Assembly (NCBI RefSeq): GCF_030419005.1
Contig: NZ_CP106951.1
Location: 3,038,001 to 3,102,000 of the forward strand
Direction: 5' to 3'
Length of the DNA stretch: 64,000 nt
From: Eleftheria terrae
GTDB lineage: Bacteria; Pseudomonadota; Gammaproteobacteria; Burkholderiales; Burkholderiaceae_C
Under the pieces are notes generated by a model, which worked only from the letters and a program-made list of their open reading frames with translations, searched no databases and had not been told where the DNA came from. Within the stretch, counting starts at the first letter, position 1. Each line of letters begins with the position of its first letter. The position numbers and the translations under genes are program-made. Positions 35,862 through 44,812 of the stretch are shown in pieces.

Positions 35862-36792
35862 CTTTGTGGCCTGTCAAATTGTTGCGAATTGCACGGCATT
35901 ACATAACACCTTATATGGCATCAGCGATTCAAAAACCACCGAACAGCATTGGCAACATTTTTCCATCCGCGCCCCAACACTCCCTTAATATTCCTCGCAC
36001 AGCAGTCGGCACACTGATATTTCCGTCGCAACTCAGAGGCATCAATAGATGCTTGAGATGAAGTAGAAATGGTATTTTCTGACGCGGCAATTGGTATTTT
36101 TAACGGCCCGCGCTGAAGTGCTGGAATGGCAAATAGTTAATTTTATCGATATTTAATATTACGTCTGCCCCCAATGTGGGGGCCTCACCAGTGCATGCAT
36201 TGCAAAAAAATGCGAGTGCTAACGGACAAGACGGAACGTTCTGGACTCGCTTGTTGCGAAAGCGTCGCCCCGGGCAGGCATAGGGAAGGATGAAGTGATC
36301 AAGATTGATTTCCCTTGCCGCGGCTCCATTCGACCCTTCTAATTTCGTCAGAAGACTTTAGGCGCAGCGGGTGAAGCGAGAGTGAAGTCGGCGCCTGGAA
36401 TGCCAGCCCCTCAAGCGAACATGTCCGAGGAGCTGCAACCGCTCCGAGACGCGACGCTCAGGCCCAGTGCTGGGGGTTGGCTCAGGATAGGCCGCTCTGA
36501 GCAAGAGCCAGCTCGTCGATGAGCAGAACCGCATTTTTTGCTACAGCAGGGCGAACCGGGCACGACTGTCCAGCACGGTGGTTCCTGCAACCCGATCACC
36601 GATATGTGACGCAAGAAGAAGCAGAGCGGGCTGGGCACCGTCTAGCTGCAGGACGATCCTTCGCGACCATTTAGCCCGTCAGCTCTGCTAGGAGCAAGCG
36701 CGCTCGCTTCGCGCTTAAGAACCAGGTCCGACAGGACGCGCCCCGCCCTTTGGCCCGCGGGGCAGCATTTTTTCGCTGCCTACCAAGCACGT
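35862..36792. other. 930-bp intergenic region with an AT-rich core
   Basis: No convincing gene on either strand. Bases 36060-36175 are strikingly AT-rich for this genome (TTAATTTTATCGATATTTAATATTA around 36133-36160) and would suit promoters and H-NS binding. A minus-strand frame near 36411-36638 can be read as a Walker B-like LLIDEL stretch but is too short and broken to call. GC-rich inverted repeats lie at 36740-36762 and 36761-36780, just beyond the imuA stop, and may terminate imuA. Confidence 0.45.
36761..36780 (-). terminator. Hairpins after imuA
   Basis: GGCAGC, loop ATTTTTTC, GCTGCC, next to a GCCCCGC/GCGGGGC inverted repeat at 36740-36762. Both are within 60 bp downstream of the imuA stop on the minus strand; the run of A (T on plus) sits in the first loop. 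Plausible termination region, no clean T-tract. Confidence 0.35.
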
Positions 36793-37602
36793 TTATTCCG
36801 CAACAGCGTGGTCGGTGACAAGCGCGGGGTAAGGAGAACCAGTCCTTGCCGATCCAACTTGATAGCGCTCCACAACATTACGGCCGATGGACTGAAAGCG
36901 GGCCGCCGCGAGCCGTGCCAACTGAGGCGACACAGCGGGAAGCGATAACTGATCTTCATGAACTGGGCCGCGACGCTTTGCGATCTGCACGTGCAGCGTC
37001 CATGCGTCACCGAGCGATACCACCAGCCGCAGTGGCGCCGCGGAAGCATCACGCAGGGCAAGCTCCGGCCGCATCAAGAAGACGGGCATGTCGGCTTGAG
37101 CTGCACAGGCTTGCAATCGGCGGATTTGCGCCGGCCGCACCTGGGGCAGCCAAGCCAGCACGGCACCCAGACCGTCGGCCTTGACCGCTTGCTCGGTTGC
37201 CCACAGCCGCTCGGCCGGGGTGTCGACACGCACCCGAATCAAGTGGGTTTCAGGAAGGCCAGCCAAACGCAGCCCGGGACAGTAGGGTGCATGGGGCGCC
37301 CCCACCAGCCACAAGGGACGCTCTGCGGTCGCCAGCTGGCGCAGTCCCGGCCCGAGCAGTCGCCATTCCGCCAGAGCGGCCTGCGGCTGCAGGATTTCTG
37401 TCACCGCGCCCAGGGGCCAACCCCCACCCGGTAGTTCAGCATCCAGGCCGTCGAAGCCGGTACTCACAGTCCGCTGCTCGCCGCACGACAGCTCGGTGCC
37501 GCGCCACAGTGAACACTCGATCGCTGGATCGAGTGAATCCAGAACGGTCTCGGCACACCGGTCGGCAGGCACACGTGACGGAGAGGGAGCGGCGGCAGAC
37601 AT
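36793..37602 (-). CDS. imuA: Translesion synthesis-associated protein ImuA
   Basis: A 269-residue RecA/SulA-like protein. It shows the ImuA landmarks: STGFDGLDAELPGGGWPLGAVTEI, the degenerate nucleotide site region LGPGLRQLATAERPLWLVGAP, LIRVRVDTPAERLWATEQA, and the C-terminal LHVQIAKRRGPVHEDQLSLP. It normally works with ImuB and DnaE2 in SOS mutagenesis. A strong LexA box (37611-37626) lies 8 bp upstream of the ATG. Unusually, no imuB or dnaE2 follows: the next 700 bp downstream are non-coding. Confidence 0.93.
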   Translation of the reverse strand: MSAAAPSPSRVPADRCAETVLDSLDPAIECSLWRGTELSCGEQRTVSTGFDGLDAELPGGGWPLGAVTEILQPQAALAEWRLLGPGLRQLATAERPLWLVGAPHAPYCPGLRLAGLPETHLIRVRVDTPAERLWATEQAVKADGLGAVLAWLPQVRPAQIRRLQACAAQADMPVFLMRPELALRDASAAPLRLVVSLGDAWTLHVQIAKRRGPVHEDQLSLPAVSPQLARLAAARFQSIGRNVVERYQVGSARTGSPYPALVTDHAVAE

Positions 37603-37610
37603 GCGGATAC

Positions 37611-37626
37611 CTGTTTATATATACAG
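37611..37626 (-). promoter_or_regulatory. LexA (SOS) box between imuA and the SRAP gene
   Basis: CTGTTTATATATACAG fits the LexA consensus CTG-N10-CAG with an AT-rich centre. It is 8 bp from the imuA start and 135 bp from the divergent SRAP start, so it should repress imuA directly and may also affect the SRAP gene. Confidence 0.88.
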
Positions 37627-37761
37627 TATCTCACCGCCCCGTCCTTGTCGAGTCAGGCCGGTGCCTACACACTCAGCGCCAGAAGAACCGCACGCGTTCC
37701 CTGGCCAGAGGGTCGGCGGCTGTTGCGGCGCAGCATTTCACATCTTCAGTGAGGTGAGCAC

Positions 37762-38460
37762 ATGTGCGTGAACTACGTCCCGGTTCGCAGCAATGCGCGG
37801 CTGCTCGCTGCGTTTGGCATTGGGCTGCCAAGCGAGGACTGGAGGCCGGAGCTGTGGCCGCGCTACCAGGGGCCGATCGTCCGGCGGGACGCCGAGTGCA
37901 TCGACCTGGGCCTGGAGTCGATCGCCGCCACCTGGGGTTTGCTGCCGTGGTGGGCCAAGGCGCCGAAGATCGCCTGGTCGACCGTCAATGCGCGTGCGGA
38001 GGAGGTGGAAAGCAAGGCCTCGTACCGGGACGCTTGGAAACGCGGCCAGCGCTGCGTCATCCCGATGGAGAGCTTTTTCGAGCCGAACTGGGAAAGCGGC
38101 CAGCACGTGCGCTGGCGCTTCTGGCGTGGCGACGGTGCACCGATGGGCATCGCCGGGCTCTGGGAGCGATGGCGGCCCAAGGAGCAGGACGGCGAGGAGC
38201 TGATCACCTTCACGGCACTCACCGTCAACGCCGACGACCATCCGCTCATGCGGCGGATGCACAAGCCGGGCGAGGAGAAGCGGATGATGGCGATTCTGTC
38301 GGAGGAGCAGTACGCGCCCTGGCTAGGGGCACCCCTGCAGGAAGCGCGTCGCCTGCTCAGTACCTATCCGGCCGAGGCGCTTGACGCGGAGCCCGCGCCC
38401 CTTCCAACGAAAGCCGCACAACAAACCGGATTAAATGGGGAGGCGTCGTTGGACCTCTGA
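37762..38460 (+). CDS. SRAP-domain DNA-protein crosslinking protein (YedK/HMCES family)
   Basis: A 232-residue SOS-response-associated peptidase-type protein. Key family residues are present: Cys2 (after Met removal forms the crosslink to abasic sites), the NARAE motif (Asn76), Glu107 in SFFEP, and the DHPLMRRMHKPGEEKRM segment with His160/His167. It protects abasic sites in single-stranded DNA. GTGAG lies upstream of ATG 37762. It is divergent from imuA and shares its intergenic region with the LexA box, in line with an SOS role. Confidence 0.94.
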   Translation: MCVNYVPVRSNARLLAAFGIGLPSEDWRPELWPRYQGPIVRRDAECIDLGLESIAATWGLLPWWAKAPKIAWSTVNARAEEVESKASYRDAWKRGQRCVIPMESFFEPNWESGQHVRWRFWRGDGAPMGIAGLWERWRPKEQDGEELITFTALTVNADDHPLMRRMHKPGEEKRMMAILSEEQYAPWLGAPLQEARRLLSTYPAEALDAEPAPLPTKAAQQTGLNGEASLDL

Positions 38461-38628
38461 CCGTAGCGGCCCGAAGGCGTGAGGAGCAAGATCGGTCCGC
38501 CGCGCGTATCGGCAGGCCGCGGCAGTCGGAGAACTTGTTCTCGAAGGCACGCTTTTTTGGTGAGTCGATCCATGCGCCCCTCGGGACGTCCGTGAGAATG
38601 CGCCGCCCTACCTCGGCAGGCGTTGCTC

Positions 38629-39483
38629 ATGGCCAAACGAAAATCCAGTCCCGCCCTTGATCTGATCGAAATTGTCGCTTGGCTCCCTTGGTGGGTAGGC
38701 GTCAGCCTCGCAATTGCGTCCTACCTCTGGCTGCATGGCGTAGCGACCACTCCCATGCCGGTGACCAGCGATCCGGCTCAGATCGCTCACTTCACCATCG
38801 TGGCACTGTACCGATCGGCCGCGGGCGTCGGGCAGTACGTTCTGCCCATCATCTTTCTGGCGGGAGCGGGTCTGTCGGCTTGGCAGCGCCATCGCGGCAG
38901 GAGCCTGGCGGCGAGCGTTGCCAGCAGTGAATCGACGCGGCCGCTGGAGGACATCAGCTGGCAGCAGTTCGAGCAGCTGGTGGGGGAGGCGTTTCGCCAG
39001 CAAGGCTACTCCGTGATCGAGCGAGGAGGGGCTGGCGCCGACGGCGGGATCGATCTGGTCCTGCGCAAGGCTGGCCGCAAGTACCTGGTCCAGTGCAAGC
39101 AGTGGAAGTCCACCAGGGTCGGGGTCGCCGTCATCCGTGAGCTGTATGGCGTGATGAAGGCATCCGCAGCCGATGGCGGCTTTGTGGTGACCTCTGGGCG
39201 GTTCACCGACGAAGCGCGCGCCTTTGCCAAGCAGCAGGCGGTCGTGTTGATAGAGGGCGCGCAGCTGGAGACGATGCTGCGTCGGGCAGCAGCCAAATCA
39301 GAGCCGGCGCCTGCACAGGCCGTCGGCGAAGATCCGCAGGCGCCAGCCGAAGCTGTGAAGCCGATCTGCCCGCTCTGCTCCTCCGCTATGACACGAAGGG
39401 AAGCAAAGCGCGGCGCCCATGCAGGGCGCTCCTTCTGGGGGTGCACTGCTTATCCCAAATGCCGTGGTACGCGGCCCTCTTAA
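38629..39483 (+). CDS. Membrane-anchored Mrr-like restriction endonuclease with zinc ribbon
   Basis: A 284-residue protein. Two N-terminal membrane helices (about 17-37 and 64-84) precede an Mrr_cat PD-(D/E)xK nuclease domain (about 105-215): WQQFEQLVGEAFRQQGY, catalytic Asp142 in GADGGIDLVL, and Q155-x-K157 in YLVQCKQWK. A topoisomerase-type C4 zinc ribbon closes the protein (Cys247, 250, 272, 278). ATG 38629 is preferred to the TTG two codons upstream. This TM-Mrr-zinc-ribbon plan is widespread in proteobacteria but its targets are little studied; methylated or invading DNA is the usual guess for Mrr. Confidence 0.9.
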   Translation: MAKRKSSPALDLIEIVAWLPWWVGVSLAIASYLWLHGVATTPMPVTSDPAQIAHFTIVALYRSAAGVGQYVLPIIFLAGAGLSAWQRHRGRSLAASVASSESTRPLEDISWQQFEQLVGEAFRQQGYSVIERGGAGADGGIDLVLRKAGRKYLVQCKQWKSTRVGVAVIRELYGVMKASAADGGFVVTSGRFTDEARAFAKQQAVVLIEGAQLETMLRRAAAKSEPAPAQAVGEDPQAPAEAVKPICPLCSSAMTRREAKRGAHAGRSFWGCTAYPKCRGTRPS

Positions 39484-39504
39484 CGAGAAGTGGCCAGCAG
39501 CAGA

Positions 39505-39738
39505 CTTGCTTCTGCATGCCTGCGAGCCACTAAGCCGGCAGCACCCGCCCTCCGGCATGTACCCAGCGGCACAACTCGCCTGCGCTAACAAGCCAGGCGC
39601 GCTCGTTGATTCAGCGGCGCAGTGTCGACGTCCAAAGCCGTCCGGCACCGAGGTTGAAGGTGAAGTCAACGATGGCCGCCAGCCGGTCCTGCGGCTCGAC
39701 GGCCAGCACCGGGCAGTAGTGCAGCGTCGCCTCTTCAG
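39505..39738 (-). pseudogene. Decayed fragment of a GH24 endolysin
   Basis: This non-coding stretch aligns closely, on the minus strand, with the middle and C-terminal part of the intact endolysin at 44813-45295. The segment from about 39630 to 39725 is nearly identical to 44951-45060 (shared run CGATGGCCGCCAGCCGG), and similarity continues more weakly to about 39510. The N-terminal half, with the catalytic Glu, is missing, and the similarity stops abruptly near 39738. It is a relic of a second prophage or of an ectopic duplication. Confidence 0.75.
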
Positions 39739-39777
39739 CCCTCGCCAATGGAAAAAATGACGTCTGCACCGTGGACC

Positions 39778-40119
39778 TCACCGGCGCAAATACCTCTCCA
39801 GCTTGGCCTTCGATTCAGCCGTGATCTCGTTGATCTTCAGACCAACCTTGAACCCCAACTCGTTTGAAAGGATCGCGTGAACTACGACTGCTTGGCAGTT
39901 GATCGCATGGAGCGAACCTTCGAGCGGTAGTGTGAAGAACAATTTGCATTGCGTTGACACTCGTGGGTTCTTCGACACCGCAATACTTACACCACCGCTG
40001 CTCACGTCCAAGGCCCTGCCTTCCAGTCGATCACCGGCCGCCAGTTGCACAACCGCAGGGACGCGTAGTACTTTCCGCGCGCTGGCGCGGCGCTCATCAA
40101 TACTCAATGTCAGCCTCAA
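39778..40119 (-). CDS. PilZ-domain protein (c-di-GMP receptor)
   Basis: A 113-residue single PilZ domain: RxxxR motif R11-A-S-A-R15 and D-x-S-x-x-G motif at D38-V-S40-S-G-G43, followed by a beta-barrel (SIAVSKNPRVSTQCKLFFTLP). These are the c-di-GMP contacts. It has no output domain, so it would work by binding a partner. It is followed on the minus strand by nothing until the endolysin relic. Confidence 0.9.
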   Translation of the reverse strand: MRLTLSIDERRASARKVLRVPAVVQLAAGDRLEGRALDVSSGGVSIAVSKNPRVSTQCKLFFTLPLEGSLHAINCQAVVVHAILSNELGFKVGLKINEITAESKAKLERYLRR

Positions 40120-40320
40120 GACGTCATCCGACGATCAACTTCCAGCGGTCCTACCTCGCCGCGTGGCAGCTTGCGTAGTGAACCGGCAATCGCTCCGACG
40201 CCTATATGAAACGCAGCTGACGTGGCACCTGCGGGTTGAGGTGTTGCGACAGTCGCGGCCATCGCCTGCTTGCAACGCTCCTTCAGGTCGGGGTGTCGCC
40301 TGGGCGGATGACATCCCCTC

Positions 40321-40629
40321 TCACATGGCGTGGTCCGAGGTCAGAGGCGCCTCGGTCCAATGCCGATTCCTCTTCACGATTACAAATGCTCGCAGTGCTT
40401 CCAGGCAAGGAACGATTCCCACCAACTGGCACCACTCCGCAAACTCGAACGGCCTAACGTTGACCGGTATCAAGGGTAGTGCCGCATCGGCTGCCTCCAC
40501 ACGAGCGCGCTCGAGCAGTTCTCGCCATGTGACGTAGTCCTGCGGGAACTTTGGATCGGCCGAGCAAAGTCGCGCTAGCAGCTCATAGTCCGATGAGGAC
40601 AGGGTGATCCCAGCAAGGTCTTTCTTCAC
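40321..40629 (-). CDS. Hypothetical protein, about 102 residues
   Basis: A small soluble protein with alternating helices (LSSSDYELLARLCSADP; YVTWRELLERARVEAADAA; FEFAEWCQLVGIVPCLEALRAFVIV). GTG 40629 was chosen because GGAAAGAAG precedes it; a TTG at 40665 would add 12 residues. It sits on the same strand as the PilZ gene, 200 bp upstream of it. No family recognised. Confidence 0.55.
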   Translation of the reverse strand: MKKDLAGITLSSSDYELLARLCSADPKFPQDYVTWRELLERARVEAADAALPLIPVNVRPFEFAEWCQLVGIVPCLEALRAFVIVKRNRHWTEAPLTSDHAM

Positions 40630-40959
40630 ACTCTTCTTTCCAAAGGAAGTCAGGAAGCTGATCAAGACAACATTTCACAAACTGAACACTGCGAAACGCT
40701 TCCACCGGACCTCGATCCAGAGAGGCATTCGCGAGACTGCCTCGCCTGCCGTCCAGCAGATACATGATGCAATAGGAGAGCACTATAGCGAGCCAAACCG
40801 TCGTGAGCGAGTGGGAGGCCGTCGTCATCGGAGCCACTGCCGTCGAGTACTGGTAGAAGAATCGGCTTGTGAGAGCGCATGCCGATTTCCCGCGAAGGCA
40901 TGAGGGAGAGGTGCTGATGACTGCTGTCGCTGGCTAAACTCTTTCCGCTTGACGGAATC
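40630..40959. other. 330-bp intergenic gap
   Basis: Divergent space between the small minus-strand gene and the plus-strand response regulator. No gene, repeat or regulatory site could be recognised. Confidence 0.4.
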
Positions 40960-42378
40960 ATGCGGGAAGCAATTGCGGCTCTTGCTGCGAACTCACTTCG
41001 CCCGCGGGAGTGCGCCATTGTGCCGACGTTCGATTTTGCTGACGTGTTCACGGCCGGCGCCCGGCACATCCTGGGAGCAGTGCGCTCCAAAGGTCAGGCC
41101 TTCTCTTTCGACTACCGCGGCCCCCTGGTTCGCATGGAAGGCGACGCGGTTCAGATGCAGTGCGCCATCCACCGGCTCTTATGCGGAGCGGCGGAGGTCG
41201 TGTCCGGCGGTTTTGTTTACCTCAACGCCACAGTCGCCGCGCAATCGGCCGAAAGAGTAGGAATCCAGATGGCCATTGGCGGTGCGGGACCGCTCTCATG
41301 CGCCCGCGACGTCTCTGAAGTACTCCAACGACTGCATCTGGTGGACGTCACGCAGGGCGCCTCTTCCGACTGGCCCCGTTGCGCGGCGGGGCGCTGCCCC
41401 AACACTGGGGCGAGAGTCATCTTCACGTGCCATCCTCGTGAAGGGGCTCTCTTTGATATCAGTTTGACTTCCCGGGCTGAGATCTCGGTCCTGAACGCGC
41501 CCGACGCGAAAGGCGCTGTGGCATGGATCGTGGCAGCCGATCCGATCGTCCGAAAGTCGCTTTCGCGGCAGTTGCAGCAACTCAACTGGCGGACCATCGA
41601 ATTTGCCTCTTGTGAAGCCGCAGTGGACCAGTTGTCGACATCGACCCAAGGCGTCCGGCCCCCCGGGTGGATGCTGTTGGCCGAGGCAGAGGAGGTGTCA
41701 GGCGCCTGGGTGGAGGCGCTGGACGGTCTCTTGGCTCCCTCAACCCGGCGGACGCTGACAGCACCACCCAGGTCGAGCTGGCTCAGCGGTGGCAGTCTGG
41801 CCGGCACGTTTGATGTCGAGATGTACCCCCTCAATCCCGCGGAGCTGTGGAAGTGGACGGCAGAGATGCGGGGTGAGGCCGTCTCCAGCTTCACCCTGCC
41901 AGCACCACTCTCGCGTGATCAACGCCCTCGGCTACTCGTCGTGGACGACAACCCGGTGAACCGGATGCTCGGTGCCGAGATGGCAGAAATTCTGGGTTAC
42001 TCCTCGTCCGTCGCGGAGGACGGGCTGGAAGCGATTGACTGCTGCATGCGGGAGCCTCCTCAGGTGGTGCTGATGGACCTGGACATGCCACGGCTGGACG
42101 GTATCGAGGCCACGCATCGCATTCGGCGGAAGCAGAGCAGAGGGGACTTGCCACCGTTCTCCGTCGTGGCATTGACAGCCCGCTTGGCGCCGCACGCTGC
42201 TGCCGAATGTATGCGCGCCGGCATGGACGCCTATCTCTCCAAGCCGTTGAGCCTCGTCAGTTTGGAGACTGCCCTCCAACGAGTAGCCGTGCCAGGTTCT
42301 CATTCCTGGTCTACGGCCGGTGAGGTTGGGGCGACCGGGGCACCAAGGACCAGGCCAAATCGACTCAGTTTCAGCTGA
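40960..42378 (+). CDS. Response regulator with degenerate kinase-like N-terminus
   Basis: A 472-residue protein. Residues 30-180 resemble a histidine-kinase ATPase core (VRMEGDAVQMQCAIHRLLCGAAEV; GGAG; F-D-I-S-L) but lack a HisKA helix and a proper N-box. Residues 187-260 look like a receiver that has lost its phosphoryl Asp (AWIVAADPIVRKSLSRQL). Residues 322-445 are a good receiver: DD at 329-330, phospho-acceptor Asp373 (MDLDMP), Thr406 and Lys428 (YLSKPL). No DNA-binding output is present. It converges on the hybrid kinase at 42475-44619, so the two may be partners. Confidence 0.85.
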   Translation: MREAIAALAANSLRPRECAIVPTFDFADVFTAGARHILGAVRSKGQAFSFDYRGPLVRMEGDAVQMQCAIHRLLCGAAEVVSGGFVYLNATVAAQSAERVGIQMAIGGAGPLSCARDVSEVLQRLHLVDVTQGASSDWPRCAAGRCPNTGARVIFTCHPREGALFDISLTSRAEISVLNAPDAKGAVAWIVAADPIVRKSLSRQLQQLNWRTIEFASCEAAVDQLSTSTQGVRPPGWMLLAEAEEVSGAWVEALDGLLAPSTRRTLTAPPRSSWLSGGSLAGTFDVEMYPLNPAELWKWTAEMRGEAVSSFTLPAPLSRDQRPRLLVVDDNPVNRMLGAEMAEILGYSSSVAEDGLEAIDCCMREPPQVVLMDLDMPRLDGIEATHRIRRKQSRGDLPPFSVVALTARLAPHAAAECMRAGMDAYLSKPLSLVSLETALQRVAVPGSHSWSTAGEVGATGAPRTRPNRLSFS

Positions 42379-42474
42379 GGTGGAGGAGGTGCCACGAAGC
42401 GATCCTGGCCGCCTCGGTAGAGGCCTCCGGGTGGCGGCACTCACAACAGAGATCGGGAGCGCGCCGGTCTTGCG

Positions 42475-44619
42475 CTACTCGCGCGTTTTGGGCGATGGCG
42501 TTGCGCCGGTCTGAGCCCCCCCCGCTACTGCCGACAGGTGCCGGTCCACGCATTCAAGCACCGCGGTCACGTCGATGGGTTTGACAAGGTAATCCGCAAA
42601 CCCGCGCCGCAGCGCCAGGCGCACCTGCTCCGGCATCGCGTCGGCAGAGAGAGCCACCGCTACCACGCCTGCTAGACGCGGCGTCTTCTTGATTTCTTCC
42701 AGCAGTTCCGTCCCGGTCATGTCGCCCAAATGCATGTCCAGCAGCAACAGGTCGGGTGTCTCACTTTCGAGTAGCTGAAGAGCTGCTGACCCGCTGTCTG
42801 CCACGCACAGGCGAATGAATGGACGAAACTGAAGAACCTCCTTCAGCAGCATCACATTCACTTCGTTGTCCTCTGCATAGACAACGAGGCGTTCTTTCTG
42901 TGCAGCTAGCGCTGGTCCCTTCTCCATGGCGGTCGGCCGCGCCGCTGCCACAGGAGGGTGGACACGACGCAATTCCACCGTGAATGTGCTGCCCTCATTC
43001 ACCGCACTGCGCACCGTCAGGCGGCCTTTCATTGCATCCACCAGAGTGCGGGTGATAACCAGGCCGATACCGGTTCCCTCGATTGACCGGTCTGCGCCGA
43101 GACGGTTGAACGGCTGGTACAGCTGCTCCAACTGCTCAGGTGACAAACCGCGTCCCGTGTCAGTCACGTGCACCGCTACATCTGCGTCGCCAACGTCCAT
43201 TGATACGCTGACGGCCCCTCCCGGGTGGTTGTATTTGATCGCATTACTCAGCAGATTGACCAGTACCTGACGCAGGCGGGTCCGGTCGGCACACACGTGG
43301 GCGAGGGTCTGGGAAGGGTGGATGTGCAAGTCGACCTGCCGACGCGTGGCGTCCGGGGTGACAAGCGCCACCGCTTCGCCGACGACAGCGCAGACCAGCG
43401 TTGGCTCCATCGACAGTGAAACTCCACCGGCCTCGATGGTGGACAGCTCCAGCACGTCATTGAGCATTGATAGAACATGCCGCCCGGCCGCTAGGATGTT
43501 CTCAGCATGCCGGCGTTGACTGGCCCTTAGCGGTAGCTGCTGATCCATCAACATCAACTGGGCAAACCCAATAACGGCGTTCAGGGGAGTGCGCAACTCA
43601 TGGCTCATGCGGGTAAGGAACTGGGTCTTGGCCCGGTTGGCATTAGCCGCGGCCCCACGGGCGCTCAGCTCCTGCTCCAGCTCGCGTCGCTCCGTGACGT
43701 CAGTACAGTATCCATGCCATACCACACTGCCATCTGGCAGACGCTCCGGCATGGCGTGCGCCTCTAGCCAACGATTGCGTTCACCGTTCGCAGCAACGCG
43801 AAAGTCACAGCGCCAGGGTGTCAGCGTCTGTGCAGAGTGCTCAATGCGCTGGCGGATCAACGGAAGATCGTCCGGCTGGATCTGCTTGAAGACGCTTTCG
43901 GCGGATACGCTAGCGGCTTGTGGAGAAACGCCGAACAAGCAGCGTATCGCTTCGCTGGCATACGTGAAGCAAGCGCTTCCGTCCGGCCGCTGACGATACT
44001 GGTACAGCATGCCAGGCAGCTGCTCGGACAACTTCTGCAGCAGGCGCTCCTGGGCGACAGCGCGCTGCTCGGCTGCAAAGCGCTCGCTGACATCGCGGGA
44101 CACCGACACCATGCCGGTCACCTTGCCCGAAATATCCTTCACTGGTGTCGTGAGCGATTCGAGCCAGACCCAGTGACCGTCCGAGTGCCGATATCGATAG
44201 CAGACGATTCCGTTCAGCTCGCCGCTCTCCCGCAGCGCAGCAATCCGGGCGGCAACACCGGCTCGGTCGTCAGGGTGGATATGATCCATCGGCAGCTTGC
44301 CGAGCAGCGATTTCGGCATATAGCCCAATGCCGCCGACACCGACGGGCTGACGTAGCAGCAACGCCCGTCCGGCTCGTGAACGCAGACGACATCCCGCAG
44401 GTGGGCAAGGATGAAGGCAGGCAACCATGCGACATCCACGTCGGCCAGTGGCAAACTACCGTCGTCTGTCTGCACTGCGGGCATTGCGCTCTCAGGTGTC
44501 AAGCGCTTGTGCCTGGCCGCGCGCTGCAAGCTACTGGATCTGTCTCGGGTCATACTTGTCCCCCCGGATGCGCTCCAGAGTGCAGCCCGGACGTACCCCT
44601 TGTAGAGATCGTCGGACAT
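42475..44619 (-). CDS. PAS-PAS hybrid sensor histidine kinase
   Basis: A 714-residue soluble hybrid kinase with no membrane helices. PAS domains lie at about 70-185 and 200-318 (PAS/PAC: RHSDGHWVWLES; GYCTDVTERR). HisKA has phospho-acceptor His340 (MSHELRTPLN). The ATPase domain has an N-box around Asn459, G1 DTGRGL and G2 GTGIGL. A C-terminal receiver has acidic D584-N585, Asp628 (LLLLDMH) and Lys680. This is complete. It faces the response regulator at 40960-42378 tail to tail, with about 96 bp between. Confidence 0.93.
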   Translation of the reverse strand: MSDDLYKGYVRAALWSASGGTSMTRDRSSSLQRAARHKRLTPESAMPAVQTDDGSLPLADVDVAWLPAFILAHLRDVVCVHEPDGRCCYVSPSVSAALGYMPKSLLGKLPMDHIHPDDRAGVAARIAALRESGELNGIVCYRYRHSDGHWVWLESLTTPVKDISGKVTGMVSVSRDVSERFAAEQRAVAQERLLQKLSEQLPGMLYQYRQRPDGSACFTYASEAIRCLFGVSPQAASVSAESVFKQIQPDDLPLIRQRIEHSAQTLTPWRCDFRVAANGERNRWLEAHAMPERLPDGSVVWHGYCTDVTERRELEQELSARGAAANANRAKTQFLTRMSHELRTPLNAVIGFAQLMLMDQQLPLRASQRRHAENILAAGRHVLSMLNDVLELSTIEAGGVSLSMEPTLVCAVVGEAVALVTPDATRRQVDLHIHPSQTLAHVCADRTRLRQVLVNLLSNAIKYNHPGGAVSVSMDVGDADVAVHVTDTGRGLSPEQLEQLYQPFNRLGADRSIEGTGIGLVITRTLVDAMKGRLTVRSAVNEGSTFTVELRRVHPPVAAARPTAMEKGPALAAQKERLVVYAEDNEVNVMLLKEVLQFRPFIRLCVADSGSAALQLLESETPDLLLLDMHLGDMTGTELLEEIKKTPRLAGVVAVALSADAMPEQVRLALRRGFADYLVKPIDVTAVLECVDRHLSAVAGGAQTGATPSPKTRE

Positions 44620-44812
44620 CGCCGGGCTCGGGCTGCGGGCGGTGCAAGGAGCTGGCGCCGCAAACTGATTCGCAGCAATTTCCGCGCCATCGAATCCGTT
44701 CGCTAGCCGTGGGAGACAGCCTGTGAGCTGATGCTCTGCACTGGATTCACTCGTTCCGGCCTCACTTGCGGTAGCTGGGGCGAGCGGAGCCAGACACCTG
44801 TGTCAGTGCTCC

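Noticed and set aside
36411..36638. Minus-strand frame with a LLIDEL Walker B-like string
   Set aside because: Short, frame-shifted and without a Walker A or start; chance or a relic too decayed to name.
44620..44812. Prophage left attachment site beside the endolysin
   Set aside because: No integrase, direct repeat or tRNA could be found; the boundary cannot be placed from this window alone.
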